DNA of 64,000 nucleotides from Pseudomonas sp. PDM14 (GTDB taxonomy: Bacteria; Pseudomonadota; Gammaproteobacteria; Pseudomonadales; Pseudomonadaceae): the NCBI RefSeq assembly GCF_014851905.1, contig NZ_JACVAQ010000001.1, positions 2,356,001-2,420,000 of the forward strand, read 5' to 3'. Both the position numbers and the translations under genes were made by a program. Under the pieces are notes generated by a model, which did no database searches, had not been told where the DNA came from, and saw only the letters and a list, made by a program, of their open reading frames with translations. Position 1 is the stretch's first letter. Each line of letters opens with the position of its first letter. Shown piece by piece: positions 7,448 through 15,238 of this stretch.

Positions 7448-8839
7448 AACCGGGAAGATCTTGCCCGGGTTCATGATCCCGTTCGGGTCGAACACCGCCT
7501 TGATCGCCTTCATGTAGGCGATTTCCGCTGCCGAGCGGCTGTAGCTCAGGTAGTCGCGCTTGGTCATGCCCACGCCGTGCTCGGCGCTGATCGAGCCGTT
7601 GTACTTCTGCACGGTCTCGAACACCCACTTGTTGACGATGGCGCACTTGGCGAAGAACTCGTCCTTGCTCAGCGCATCCGGTTTGAGGATGTTCAGGTGC
7701 AGGTTGCCGTCGCCGATATGGCCGAACCAGATGACTTCGAAATCCGGGTAGTTCTCGCCGACGATGCGGTCGATATCGTGCAGGAAGGCCGGAACCTTGC
7801 CGACGGTGACCGAGATGTCGTTCTTGTACGGCGTCCAGTGGCTGATGGTTTCCGAGATGTACTCGCGCAGCTTCCACAGGTTTTGCAGCTGCTGCTCGCT
7901 CTGGCTCATCACGCCGTCGAGCACCCAGCCCTGCTCGACGCAATGCTCGAAGGTGGCCAGGGCCTGCTCGGCGACTTCCTCGGTGGTGGCTTCGAATTCC
8001 AGCAGGGCGTAGAACGGGCAGTCGGTCTCGAATGCCGGCGGCACGTCGCCACGGGCCATGATCTTGGCCAAGGCCTTGTCCGAGAAGAACTCGAAGGCGG
8101 TCAGGTCGAGCTTGTTCTGGAAGGCGTGCAGCACCGGCATGATCGAGTCGAAGTCCGGGGTGCCGAGGACCATCGCGGTGAGGTTCCTCGGCGCGCGCTC
8201 CAGGCGCATGGTGGCTTCGACCACGAAGCCCAGGGTGCCTTCGGCGCCGATGAACAGCTGACGCATGTCATAGCCGGTGGCGTTCTTGATCAGGTCGCGG
8301 TTCAGCTCCAGCAACTCGCCGGTGCCGGTGACCACCTTCATGCCGGCCACCCAGTTGCGGGTCATGCCGTAGCGAATGACCTTGATCCCGCCGGCATTGG
8401 TGCCGATATTGCCGCCAAGTTGGCTGGAGCCGGCGGAGGCGAAGTCCACCGGATAGTACAGGCCCTTGTCCTCGGCAAACATCTGCAGCTGCTTGGTTAC
8501 CACGCCCGGCTGGCAGACCACGGTGCGGTCGAATTCGTTGAATTCGACGATTTGATTCATGTAGTCGAAGGCCACGACCACTTCGCCATTGGCGGCCACG
8601 GCGGCGGCGGACAGGCCGGTACGGCCGCCCGACGGCACCAGGGCGACCTTGTGCTCGTTGGCCCAGCGCACGATGGCCTGCACCTGCTCGATGGTCTTGG
8701 GGAAGACGATGGCGCTTGGCGCCGGGGCGAAATGTTTGGTCCAGTCCTTGCCGTACGCATTGAGGGAGTCGGCGTCGGTGAGCACCTTGCCGGGCTCGAC
8801 CAGGGTCTTCAGCACTTCAATCAGGGCAGGATTGGTCAT
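7445..8839 (-). CDS. FAD-linked D-2-hydroxyglutarate dehydrogenase
   Basis: A 464-residue flavoenzyme of the GlcD/D-lactate dehydrogenase superfamily. The PCMH-type FAD domain covers about residues 30-215 (IVPSGGRTGLSAAA, SAGSSQLGGNIGTNAGGIKVIRYG), followed by the FAD-oxidase C domain with the metal-binding histidines in FGHIGDGNLHLNI (about 375-387) and SAEHGVG (about 422). It oxidises D-2-hydroxyglutarate to 2-oxoglutarate. The gene is divergent from serA; SerA makes D-2-hydroxyglutarate as a side product, and the pairing of these two genes is conserved in Pseudomonas. The start MTNPALIEVL at 8839 fits the family; an upstream in-frame Met at 8878 lies within the divergent promoter region. 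Confidence 0.9.
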   Translation of the reverse strand: MTNPALIEVLKTLVEPGKVLTDADSLNAYGKDWTKHFAPAPSAIVFPKTIEQVQAIVRWANEHKVALVPSGGRTGLSAAAVAANGEVVVAFDYMNQIVEFNEFDRTVVCQPGVVTKQLQMFAEDKGLYYPVDFASAGSSQLGGNIGTNAGGIKVIRYGMTRNWVAGMKVVTGTGELLELNRDLIKNATGYDMRQLFIGAEGTLGFVVEATMRLERAPRNLTAMVLGTPDFDSIMPVLHAFQNKLDLTAFEFFSDKALAKIMARGDVPPAFETDCPFYALLEFEATTEEVAEQALATFEHCVEQGWVLDGVMSQSEQQLQNLWKLREYISETISHWTPYKNDISVTVGKVPAFLHDIDRIVGENYPDFEVIWFGHIGDGNLHLNILKPDALSKDEFFAKCAIVNKWVFETVQKYNGSISAEHGVGMTKRDYLSYSRSAAEIAYMKAIKAVFDPNGIMNPGKIFPV

Positions 8840-8913
8840 CTGGGGAACTCTCAAACAATTCATGGTCACCCTGAGCACGCTTCATCGGCCAGGGGTGGGT
8901 GTTTCGCGGGGCT

Positions 8914-8929
8914 CGTATGCTAGCATACG
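8914..8929. promoter_or_regulatory. Perfect 16-bp palindrome between D-2-hydroxyglutarate dehydrogenase gene and serA
   Basis: CGTATGCTAGCATACG is a perfect palindrome in the 187-bp divergent promoter region. Each half contains TATGCT, which could act as a -10 box on either strand. It lies about 75 bp from the dehydrogenase ATG and about 98 bp from the serA ATG. A dimeric regulator site or overlapping divergent promoters are both possible. Confidence 0.5.
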
Positions 8930-9026
8930 CCCCCCGTTAATCGTGCCCCCGGGCCGATGGCACGGCACGCTCAGCACTGCCGCTGAGGCTTTCCCTGACA
9001 CTATTTGTGGGACAACAGGTACTCCG

Positions 9027-10256
9027 ATGAGCAAGACCTCTCTCGACAAGAGCAAGATCAAGTTCCTTCTGCTGGAAGGCGTGCACCAGAACGCCGTCGA
9101 TACCCTGAAGGCCGCCGGTTACACCAACATCGAGTACCTCAAGGGCGCGCTCTCGGACGAAGAGCTGAAGGCCAAGATCGCTGACGTGCATTTCATCGGC
9201 ATTCGCTCGCGCACCCAGCTCACCGAAAGCGTGTTTGAAGCGGCGAAGAAGCTGATCGCCGTCGGTTGCTTCTGCATCGGCACCAACCAGGTCGACCTCA
9301 ACGCGGCCCGCGAGCGCGGCATCGCCGTGTTCAACGCGCCGTACTCCAACACCCGTTCGGTTGCTGAACTGGTGCTGGCCCAGGCCATCCTGCTGCTGCG
9401 CGGCATCCCGGAGAAGAACGCTTCCTGCCACCGTGGTGGCTGGATCAAGTCGGCGGCCAACTCCTTCGAAATCCGCGGCAAGAAGCTGGGTATCGTCGGT
9501 TACGGCTCCATCGGCACCCAGCTGTCGGTTCTGGCCGAAGCCCTGGGCATGCAGGTGTTCTTCTACGACACCGTGACCAAGCTGCCGCTGGGCAACGCCA
9601 CCCAGGTGCCGAAGCTGCACGACCTGTTGGGCATGTCCGACATCGTGTCTCTGCACGTGCCCGAGCTGCCGTCCACCCAGTGGATGATCGGCGAGAAGGA
9701 AATCCGCGCCATCAAGAAAGGCGGCATCCTGATCAACGCCGCGCGCGGCACCGTGGTCGAGCTGGAGCACCTGGCCGCCGCGATCAAGGACGAGCACCTG
9801 ATCGGCGCCGCCATCGACGTGTTCCCGGTCGAGCCGAAGTCCAACGACGAAGAGTTCGAGAGCCCGCTGCGTGGCCTGGATCGCGTGATCCTCACCCCGC
9901 ACATTGGTGGCTCCACCGCCGAAGCCCAGGCCAACATCGGTCTGGAAGTGGCCGAGAAGCTGGTCAAGTACAGCGACAACGGTACCTCGGTGTCCTCGGT
10001 CAACTTCCCCGAAGTCGCCCTGCCGGCGCACCCGGGCAAGCATCGCCTGCTGCACATCCACGAGAACGTGCCGGGCGTGATGAGCGAAATCAACAAGGTG
10101 TTCGCCGACAACGGCATCAACATCTCCGGCCAGTTCCTGCAGACCAACGACAAGGTCGGCTACGTGGTGATCGACGTCGACGCCGAGTACTCGGACCTGG
10201 CGCTCGAGAAGCTGCAGCACGTCACCGGCACCATCCGCAGCCGCGTCCTGTTCTAA
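9027..10256 (+). CDS. serA: D-3-phosphoglycerate dehydrogenase (SerA)
   Basis: A 409-residue NAD-dependent enzyme catalysing the first step of serine synthesis, 3-phosphoglycerate to 3-phosphohydroxypyruvate. The nucleotide-binding glycine motif GIVGYGSIGTQLSVLAEALG is near residue 155, the catalytic Arg/Glu/His residues lie in INAARGTVVE, AIDVFPVEP and LTPHIGGSTAEAQ (about 285-300), and a C-terminal ACT domain begins near residue 335 (HENVPGVMSEINKVFADNGI). This is the short E. coli-like type that also reduces 2-oxoglutarate to D-2-hydroxyglutarate. The ATG at 9027 begins MSKTSLDKSKIKFLLLEG as in orthologues. The stop codon overlaps the first base of repeat copy A. Confidence 0.98.
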   Translation: MSKTSLDKSKIKFLLLEGVHQNAVDTLKAAGYTNIEYLKGALSDEELKAKIADVHFIGIRSRTQLTESVFEAAKKLIAVGCFCIGTNQVDLNAARERGIAVFNAPYSNTRSVAELVLAQAILLLRGIPEKNASCHRGGWIKSAANSFEIRGKKLGIVGYGSIGTQLSVLAEALGMQVFFYDTVTKLPLGNATQVPKLHDLLGMSDIVSLHVPELPSTQWMIGEKEIRAIKKGGILINAARGTVVELEHLAAAIKDEHLIGAAIDVFPVEPKSNDEEFESPLRGLDRVILTPHIGGSTAEAQANIGLEVAEKLVKYSDNGTSVSSVNFPEVALPAHPGKHRLLHIHENVPGVMSEINKVFADNGINISGQFLQTNDKVGYVVIDVDAEYSDLALEKLQHVTGTIRSRVLF

Positions 10257-10397
10257 GAACCTGTTCACGATCTGCTGTGCGTCGGCCCTACTGCGTTAAA
10301 AGCAGGCTCGGAATGCTCATTTACAGTTCGTAAACTCCGCTTCCTCGCCTGCTTTTGCCTTGTACGGCTCTAGCTCGCGAGATCGTGAACAGGTTCT
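10256..10397 (+). repeat. Covarying intergenic repeat, copy A (142 bp)
   Basis: The ends are a perfect 18-bp inverted repeat: AGAACCTGTTCACGATCT and its complement at 10380-10397. An inner perfect 10-bp stem, AAAAGCAGGC (10298-10307) with GCCTGCTTTT (10347-10356), encloses the conserved core AATGCTCATTTACAG...CGTAAACT. The first base is the last A of the serA TAA stop. Copy B (63408-63549) is exactly the same length, with the same core but a different stem that is equally complementary. The serA terminator follows 19 bp after the element. Confidence 0.9.
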
Positions 10398-10416
10398 AAG
10401 GCGCGTCACTGCACTG

Positions 10417-10444
10417 AAAAAGGGAGGCTTCGGCCTCCCTTTTT
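10417..10444 (+). terminator. Rho-independent terminator of serA
   Basis: AAAAAGGGAGGC, loop TTCG, GCCTCCCTTTTT is a textbook stem with a stable tetraloop and T tract. It lies 160 bp after the serA stop, displaced by repeat copy A, so the element is expected to be part of the serA 3' untranslated RNA. The following 108 bp to the next gene hold nothing recognisable. Confidence 0.92.
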
Positions 10445-10552
10445 CGTGGGCGTCGATCATCGTTGCACCGCTCGCAGGATGTATGGCGTGCAGTAATACG
10501 CCATGAGGCTCTTCGACGGGTTAGCGGCAGGGAAAGCGGCTGGCGGCTGTGG

Positions 10553-11056
10553 TCATCCGCGCGGCTCGGCCTGCTCCAGCTCGGCCAGGGCGTTGGCGGC
10601 TTCGCTCAGCTGGTGCTCGTTGAACACCTGCACGCCGGCGCGGCGCAGGGCCGCAGCGGTGACGCCTTCGCCGGCGACCAGCGCGCCGCTGAAGCTGCCG
10701 TCGTAGGTCTGCAGGTTGCCGCACGACGGGCTGCGCGCTTTGAGCACGGCGATGCGCAGGCCGTGCTCGGCGACCAGGCGCAGGGCGATCTGGGCGCCGG
10801 CAATGAACGCCGCGGTGACATCGCTGGCCTGCACGGTCAGCACCTGGCGATCACCATCGAGCACCAGGGCGCCCTGGCCGCCGGGGATTTCCGCTGGTGG
10901 GCGCGGCGTTGGCAGGCCGCCGGCGACTTCCGGGCACAGCGCCACGATGCGCTCTTGCGCCTGCCACCGCTGCAGTTGATCGAAGGGACCGTGGCCGGCG
11001 CCGTCGTAGCGCACCGGATGACCGAGCAGGCAACGACTGACCAGAATCCGCTGCAT
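10553..11056 (-). CDS. DUF523 family protein
   Basis: A 167-residue protein of the DUF523 family, starting MQRILVSRCLLGHPVRYDG. Conserved cysteines sit in VSRCLLG (Cys9), ALCPEVAGGLPTPR (about residues 39-52) and KARSPSCGN (about 105-114), the set typical of this family, and suggest metal or cluster binding. The function has not been established to my knowledge. It lies 8 bp downstream of the 2-oxoglutarate oxygenase gene on the same strand, so the two form a likely operon. Confidence 0.8.
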   Translation of the reverse strand: MQRILVSRCLLGHPVRYDGAGHGPFDQLQRWQAQERIVALCPEVAGGLPTPRPPAEIPGGQGALVLDGDRQVLTVQASDVTAAFIAGAQIALRLVAEHGLRIAVLKARSPSCGNLQTYDGSFSGALVAGEGVTAAALRRAGVQVFNEHQLSEAANALAELEQAEPRG

Positions 11057-11064
11057 GTTGATGC

Positions 11065-11679
11065 CTACACCGCGCGTCGGCGGAACCAGCCGGTCAGCGA
11101 CAGGCGCTCGCGGGTGGCCGGCAGCACTTCGTGGGGCATCTGCGCCGACATGAACAGCGCCAGCGTGCCGGCCCGCGGCAGGACGTCCAGGCTCGGCGCG
11201 GCGTCCGGGTACAGGCGCAGCGCGCCGCCCTGTTCGGCCTGCCAGGCGTCGTTGAGGTAGAACACCGCGGACACCGTGCGTCGGTCGTCGTCGCGGAAGC
11301 GATCGAGGTGCTTCTGGTAGAAGGCCCCGGGCGGGTAGAGGGCAAAATGGCTTTCGTAGTCTTCCAGCCCCAGGTACAGCGCCTGGTTGAGTGCCTGGCG
11401 CAGCCTGTCCATGATCGCCAGGTACTGGTCGCAGGCCGCGTGCTCACCCGCTTCCAGCCACTGGATACTGTCGCCGCGCACGCTTTCGCGCACCGCCAGT
11501 GCCTCACCGCGGCCGACGCCGGCGGCGCTGAGCGCGCCGCGTTGTGCACGCGCGCGGCACTCTTCGGCCAGTTCACGGGTCAGAGCCTGTGGCAGGAAGT
11601 CGAGCTGACGCGACCAGCCTTGTTCGGCCAGCTCGTCGATAATCTGCGGCAGGCGCTGTGAGTACGAATCGATTTTCAT
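11065..11679 (-). CDS. 2-oxoglutarate/Fe(II)-dependent dioxygenase (prolyl hydroxylase-like)
   Basis: A 204-residue protein with the 2OG-Fe(II) oxygenase fold in its C-terminal half. The iron triad is visible as H-x-D in YQKHLDRF (about residues 126-133) and the distal His in QMPHEVLPA (about 183), followed by the Arg that binds 2-oxoglutarate (RERLSLTGWFRRR). It resembles the prolyl 4-hydroxylase alpha-subunit-like group in gamma-proteobacteria. The substrate is unknown; protein targets or small molecules are both possible. The downstream DUF523 gene is separated by only 8 bp. Confidence 0.82.
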   Translation of the reverse strand: MKIDSYSQRLPQIIDELAEQGWSRQLDFLPQALTRELAEECRARAQRGALSAAGVGRGEALAVRESVRGDSIQWLEAGEHAACDQYLAIMDRLRQALNQALYLGLEDYESHFALYPPGAFYQKHLDRFRDDDRRTVSAVFYLNDAWQAEQGGALRLYPDAAPSLDVLPRAGTLALFMSAQMPHEVLPATRERLSLTGWFRRRAV

Positions 11680-11763
11680 CGGCGGATTCTATCAGCGCAC
11701 CGCGTCCGGCTCGACAAGCCCGCCGGCGCCCCGGAAAATAGCCGCGCCAGACAGGAGTTCCCC

Positions 11764-12522
11764 ATGCGCGTTGTGTTCGCTTTCCTATTGATGATCTGCA
11801 GCCTGACGTCCTTCGCCGACGACCATGCCCGGCTCTACCAGGCCGCCGGCTGGCCGCAGCAGCGCGAGCATTTCAGCGATGCCCTGAGCGCCGCCCAGCA
11901 GCGCTACAGCCGCACGCTGCCGCCGGCGGTGTATCAGGCGCTGGTCGACAACAGCAACCGCCGCTTCGAGCGCCAGGCCCTGGAGCAACGCGCCCAACTG
12001 GCCCTGCGCGAGGCGCTGCCGAACCCGACCGCCGCGCTACAGTTCTTCGAGTCGCCGCTGGGGCGCAAGATCGTCAATGCCGAAGTGCTGGCCACCCGCA
12101 GCGACCAGCTGGCGCGCAATGCCAATGGCCTGCCGCCGAGCGATGCCAGTGCCACCCGTCGTCTGCAGATCCGCCACCTGGCCCAGGCGCTGCCGGCCGA
12201 TGAGGCCGCGGCGGAAGTCAGCATGGCCCTGGCCGGTGTCGCGGCGGACAGCCTAAGCTCGATGATTCCCGGCCTGCTCGGCGGCGGTCAGGCCGATGCA
12301 CTGCTCAACAGCCAGCGCGAGCAGGTGAAGAAGCAGATCACCGCCGACCTCGACAACACCCTGCTGTATGTCTACCGCGAGCTGTCGGATCCGGAGCTGG
12401 AGGAGTTCGTCACCTTCGCCGACTCGGCCGACGGTAAGGCCTATTACCAGGCCGCCCTGGCCGCGGTGAAGGCCGGCCTGGGCAGCCAGCAGAACAGCGT
12501 GCCCGACGCCCAGGGCATCTGA
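11764..12522 (+). CDS. DUF2059 domain-containing exported protein
   Basis: A 252-residue protein with a signal peptide (VVFAFLLMICSLTSFADD, cleavage near residue 18). The DUF2059-like helical region is seen in ALPNPTAALQFFESPLGRKIVNAE (about 79-102) and again in YRELSDPELEEFVTFADSADGKAYYQA (about 205-231), so it carries two such helical modules. The Gly-poor, Gln/Ala-rich composition suggests an all-alpha periplasmic protein. The function is unknown. It converges with the hydrolase gene ending at 12530, only 7 bp away. Confidence 0.75.
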   Translation: MRVVFAFLLMICSLTSFADDHARLYQAAGWPQQREHFSDALSAAQQRYSRTLPPAVYQALVDNSNRRFERQALEQRAQLALREALPNPTAALQFFESPLGRKIVNAEVLATRSDQLARNANGLPPSDASATRRLQIRHLAQALPADEAAAEVSMALAGVAADSLSSMIPGLLGGGQADALLNSQREQVKKQITADLDNTLLYVYRELSDPELEEFVTFADSADGKAYYQAALAAVKAGLGSQQNSVPDAQGI

Positions 12523-12529
12523 GAACCGC

Positions 12530-13495
12530 CTAGCTCAGGCGTTCGCGCAGGAAGTCGAAGTACTCCTGGCGCAGCGCCGGGCTTTCGTTGACCAGGTGGT
12601 GCCGCGCCGTTGGCAGGCGCAGGACCTCCGGCTGGTCGAACTTGGCTTGCAGCACCTGCAGGTTGTGCCGCCACTCCACCGTCATGTCCGCCTCGCCCTG
12701 CACGATCAGCGGGCGCTGGGTGCTGCGTGGCGCCGCCTCGATCCGTGGAATCCAGCGCGCCAGGGCACCGACCCAGGCGGTCGGCAGCGAGCGCGGCTGC
12801 AGCGGATCGCGGTGCTGGACGAAGTCGAGGAACTCGGCGTCGCTGGAGTTCTCCGAGAAGCGTCGCGGGATCGCCGATTTGAACGGGCTGAGCAGGTGGT
12901 AGCTGAGCTTGGACAGGCCCCAGGCGCGCGGGCGCACCAGCGGCGCCAGGAGAATGCTCGTGCCCTGCTCGGGACGCGGCGTGCCGGTGAGCAGGTAGTC
13001 GACCAGGATCGCCCCGCCGGTGCTCTGCCCGCACAGGTGCCAGGGCTGCGGCAGGTTCAGGTTGGCGGCTTCGGCGAACAGGCCCTGCAAGGTGGCCTGG
13101 TAGGCGGCGAAGTCGTCGATGCTGGCGCGCGGCCCGGCGGACAGGCCATGGCCCGGCAGGTCGCAGGCCAGCACGGCGAAATTCATGCTCAGTGCCCAAC
13201 CGATCAAGTGGCGATACAGGCCCATGTGGTCGTAATAGCCGTGCAGCATCAGCAGGGTGGCCTTGGGCTGCTCGGGCGCCCACAGCTGCACGACGATGCG
13301 CAGGTCGCCCTGCTCGAAGCAGCCGAGCTGGCTGCGCACGCCAGCATGCTGGCTGCCCAGGTCGAGGCCGTAGTGCCGCTGGTAGGCCTGTTCCTCGGCG
13401 CTGAGGGCGCGCGGCGCTGCGGCCAAGGGTCGCAGGTGGGCACGCAGGCGGTCGGGCTGGAACGGCTCTAGCGTTGGGCTGGGCATGGCGGTCAT
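12530..13495 (-). CDS. Alpha/beta hydrolase, monoacylglycerol lipase-like
   Basis: A 321-residue serine hydrolase of the alpha/beta fold. The oxyanion strand is LMLHGYYDHMGLYRHLIGW (about residues 83-101), the nucleophile elbow is CGQSTGGAILVDY (Ser near 169), a late Asp is in VQGEADMTVEW and the catalytic His is in LPTARHHLVNES near residue 298. The layout is that of serine aminopeptidase S33/monoacylglycerol lipases. A second Met three codons in (13486) could be the true start; neither has a clear Shine-Dalgarno. The start is close to the divergent thiol-disulfide-like gene at 13588. The natural ester substrate cannot be inferred. Confidence 0.82.
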   Translation of the reverse strand: MTAMPSPTLEPFQPDRLRAHLRPLAAAPRALSAEEQAYQRHYGLDLGSQHAGVRSQLGCFEQGDLRIVVQLWAPEQPKATLLMLHGYYDHMGLYRHLIGWALSMNFAVLACDLPGHGLSAGPRASIDDFAAYQATLQGLFAEAANLNLPQPWHLCGQSTGGAILVDYLLTGTPRPEQGTSILLAPLVRPRAWGLSKLSYHLLSPFKSAIPRRFSENSSDAEFLDFVQHRDPLQPRSLPTAWVGALARWIPRIEAAPRSTQRPLIVQGEADMTVEWRHNLQVLQAKFDQPEVLRLPTARHHLVNESPALRQEYFDFLRERLS

Positions 13496-13587
13496 CGATT
13501 CGGGCCGGGTCGTTGCTGTGGCTGCTGATATTCAGCTGCGCGGCGCGGCATGGCAAGCTAGCGCTCCTTCCGTCGAAGTCCGCCGTC

Positions 13588-14160
13588 ATGCCCACGCGTC
13601 GTCGCAACCTGCTGGTCAGCCTGCTCGCCATTCTCTGGCTGGGGGCGATGCTGGCTGCTTTCTGGTGGTACGAGGCGCGCTACATCCGCCCGTTCGATAC
13701 CCGCACCGAGCTGTTCTCCGGTGCCGAGCTGCGCCTGCCGGCCGAACTGGCCGGGCCGGGGCCGATCCGTCTGGTGCATTTCTGGGACCCGGCCTGCCCG
13801 TGCAACGTCGGCAACCAGCAGCACCTCGCCGAGCTGATCAGCCGCTACGCGCCGCAGGGCGTGATGTTCTATGCCGTGCAGCGCCCTGGCAGTCACGGCA
13901 GCCTGCCGCAGACCCTCAGCGCGCTGCTGCCGCTGGAGCAGTTGCCCGGTAGCGAGAACCTGCCAGCCAGCCCGGCGGTGGGCATCTGGGACCGCGATGG
14001 ACGCCTGGCCTACTTCGGCCCCTACAGCGAAGGCGCGCTGTGCACCTCGGCCAACAGCTTCATCGAACCGATCCTCGACGCCCTCGGCGCCGGGCGCCCG
14101 GTGCAGGCCGATAGCAACCTGGCAGCCGGCTGCTTCTGCGACTGGACAGCCAGCGAGTAA
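13588..14160 (+). CDS. Thioredoxin-fold DUF6436-type membrane-anchored protein
   Basis: A 190-residue protein with one N-terminal membrane segment (LLVSLLAILWLGAMLAAFWW, about residues 7-26) and a periplasmic thioredoxin-like domain. The redox site reads VHFWDPACPCNVGNQQHL (about 63-80): a Cys-Pro-Cys rather than Cys-x-x-Cys. Two more cysteines lie near the C-terminus (GCFCDW). The start at 13588 (MPTRRRNLLVSLL) gives a proper anchor; the frame is open further upstream but those residues look like antisense of the divergent hydrolase promoter. A thiol redox role is inferred from the fold; the partner protein is unknown. Confidence 0.7.
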   Translation: MPTRRRNLLVSLLAILWLGAMLAAFWWYEARYIRPFDTRTELFSGAELRLPAELAGPGPIRLVHFWDPACPCNVGNQQHLAELISRYAPQGVMFYAVQRPGSHGSLPQTLSALLPLEQLPGSENLPASPAVGIWDRDGRLAYFGPYSEGALCTSANSFIEPILDALGAGRPVQADSNLAAGCFCDWTASE

Positions 14161-14218
14161 ACGCCATTAGACCCTGCTTGGGATTTTCTACGGGGCATTC
14201 AGCAGGCCTGGGCGGCCC

Positions 14219-14233
14219 CGCGCACCCTACGGA
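14219..14233 (-). repeat. Solitary REP-like half site (GTAGGGTGCGC, minus strand)
   Basis: CGCGCACCCTACGGA reads on the minus strand as a GTAGGGTGCGCG motif, related to the REPs at 17636, 18247 and 31228-31292. It lies 14 bp beyond the stop of the NRDE gene; an inverted partner is on the other side of that gene at 15090-15104. Confidence 0.4.
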
Positions 14234-14246
14234 AACACCGAGCTTC

Positions 14247-15002
14247 TCAGGCGGGTGGCAGGTTCAGTTCGACCTCGCCGATGACCTCGCCCTGCGTGCC
14301 GAAACTGCGCTCCAGCAGCTGCTGGCGGCCATCGGCCAACACCCTTAGCACCGTACTGGCCCGCGTGCCGTAGGGCGGGCTGCAGATGAAGATGCTCGAC
14401 AGCAGGCGCTCCCATTCCAGGCCGATGCCGGTGTCCGGCAGATCCGCATCGGCGGCACCTTGGCGGTCGGCCAGCAATGCCAGCAGATGCGGTGTCTGCG
14501 GGTCGTCGAGAGTGGCGGCGAAGGCGGCCTTGGCGCGTTGCAGTTTCGGCCAGGGGGTGTCGAGGCCTGCGTTGGACACACCGTGCACGCCGCTCTGCAC
14601 GCGGGTAACGGCGCCGGCCTTGGAATTGAAGAACCATAACGCCTCGCGCGTGCCGACCAGCAGGTTGAAGCCGCTGTAGTGCTGCGCCTGGCCGGCCACG
14701 TCGCGCAGGTACTGTTCCGGCGTCTGTGTGCCGCGCAGGAAATCCAGCGGCAGCTCGCCCCGCGAGCGCTCGCCCTGGGGCAGGCGTGGATCGCGGATAT
14801 TGGTCAGCGCGGCGAAGCGGCCCTCGGCGGTCACGCCCAGCCAGGTGCCGCCGGCCTGCAGGTCGCGACCGGCATACAGGCCGGGCGTATCCGCCCATTC
14901 GCCCAGCGCCTGGGTCGGGCGCGCGTGGAATTCATCGCGGTTGGCTGCCAGCAGCAGTGGCTGGGCGTGACCGGGGCGCCAGGCGAAGACGATCAGGCAC
15001 AT
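14247..15002 (-). CDS. NRDE (TANGO2-like) family protein
   Basis: A 251-residue protein beginning MCLIVFAW with the diagnostic NRDE motif in PLLLAANRDEFHARPTQ (about residues 16-32) and AGGTWLGV (about 56), the signature of the NRDE/TANGO2 family. Family members have an N-terminal Cys2 and a predicted Ntn-hydrolase-like fold; eukaryotic TANGO2 has been linked to haem and lipid handling, but the bacterial role is not settled. The start at 15002 was chosen because Cys2 must be N-terminal; the frame remains open 46 codons further. The gene is flanked by two inverted REP-like half sites. Confidence 0.85.
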   Translation of the reverse strand: MCLIVFAWRPGHAQPLLLAANRDEFHARPTQALGEWADTPGLYAGRDLQAGGTWLGVTAEGRFAALTNIRDPRLPQGERSRGELPLDFLRGTQTPEQYLRDVAGQAQHYSGFNLLVGTREALWFFNSKAGAVTRVQSGVHGVSNAGLDTPWPKLQRAKAAFAATLDDPQTPHLLALLADRQGAADADLPDTGIGLEWERLLSSIFICSPPYGTRASTVLRVLADGRQQLLERSFGTQGEVIGEVELNLPPA

Positions 15003-15089
15003 GGCTCGGCTCCTCGGTGTGCACACGCAGTGGCGGCGAGGCGGGTGGCGGCGGGCGTCGGGCAGTCGATGTCGCGCATGCAGCGTTCC

Positions 15090-15104
15090 TTCGTAGGGTG
15101 CGGG
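15090..15104 (+). repeat. Solitary REP-like half site (GTAGGGTGCGG)
   Basis: TTCGTAGGGTGCGGG lies about 90 bp upstream of the NRDE start and is the inverted partner of the site at 14219-14233. It shares the GTAGGGTG motif with the REPs flanking rayT. The 237-bp interval up to the TauE gene contains no other feature I can support. Confidence 0.4.
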
Positions 15105-15238
15105 CACTCTAGGGGCTGTTGCCGCCGTCTCGCAAGCCAAGGGCTCGCGGGTCGGCGCTGACGCACTTCCACCCGGCGGCGCAGGTGGAGCGCGCAGGGC
15201 CCATCCGTTACCATGCCGCTTCGTTTTCGGGGGTGTCG

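Noticed and set aside
10256..10397. Classical MITE with target-site duplication
   Set aside because: Flanks of copy A (CTAA / TAAG) could be a TAA duplication, but copies B, C and D do not show a consistent duplication and their terminal repeats differ, so a standard TIR transposon origin is not demonstrated.
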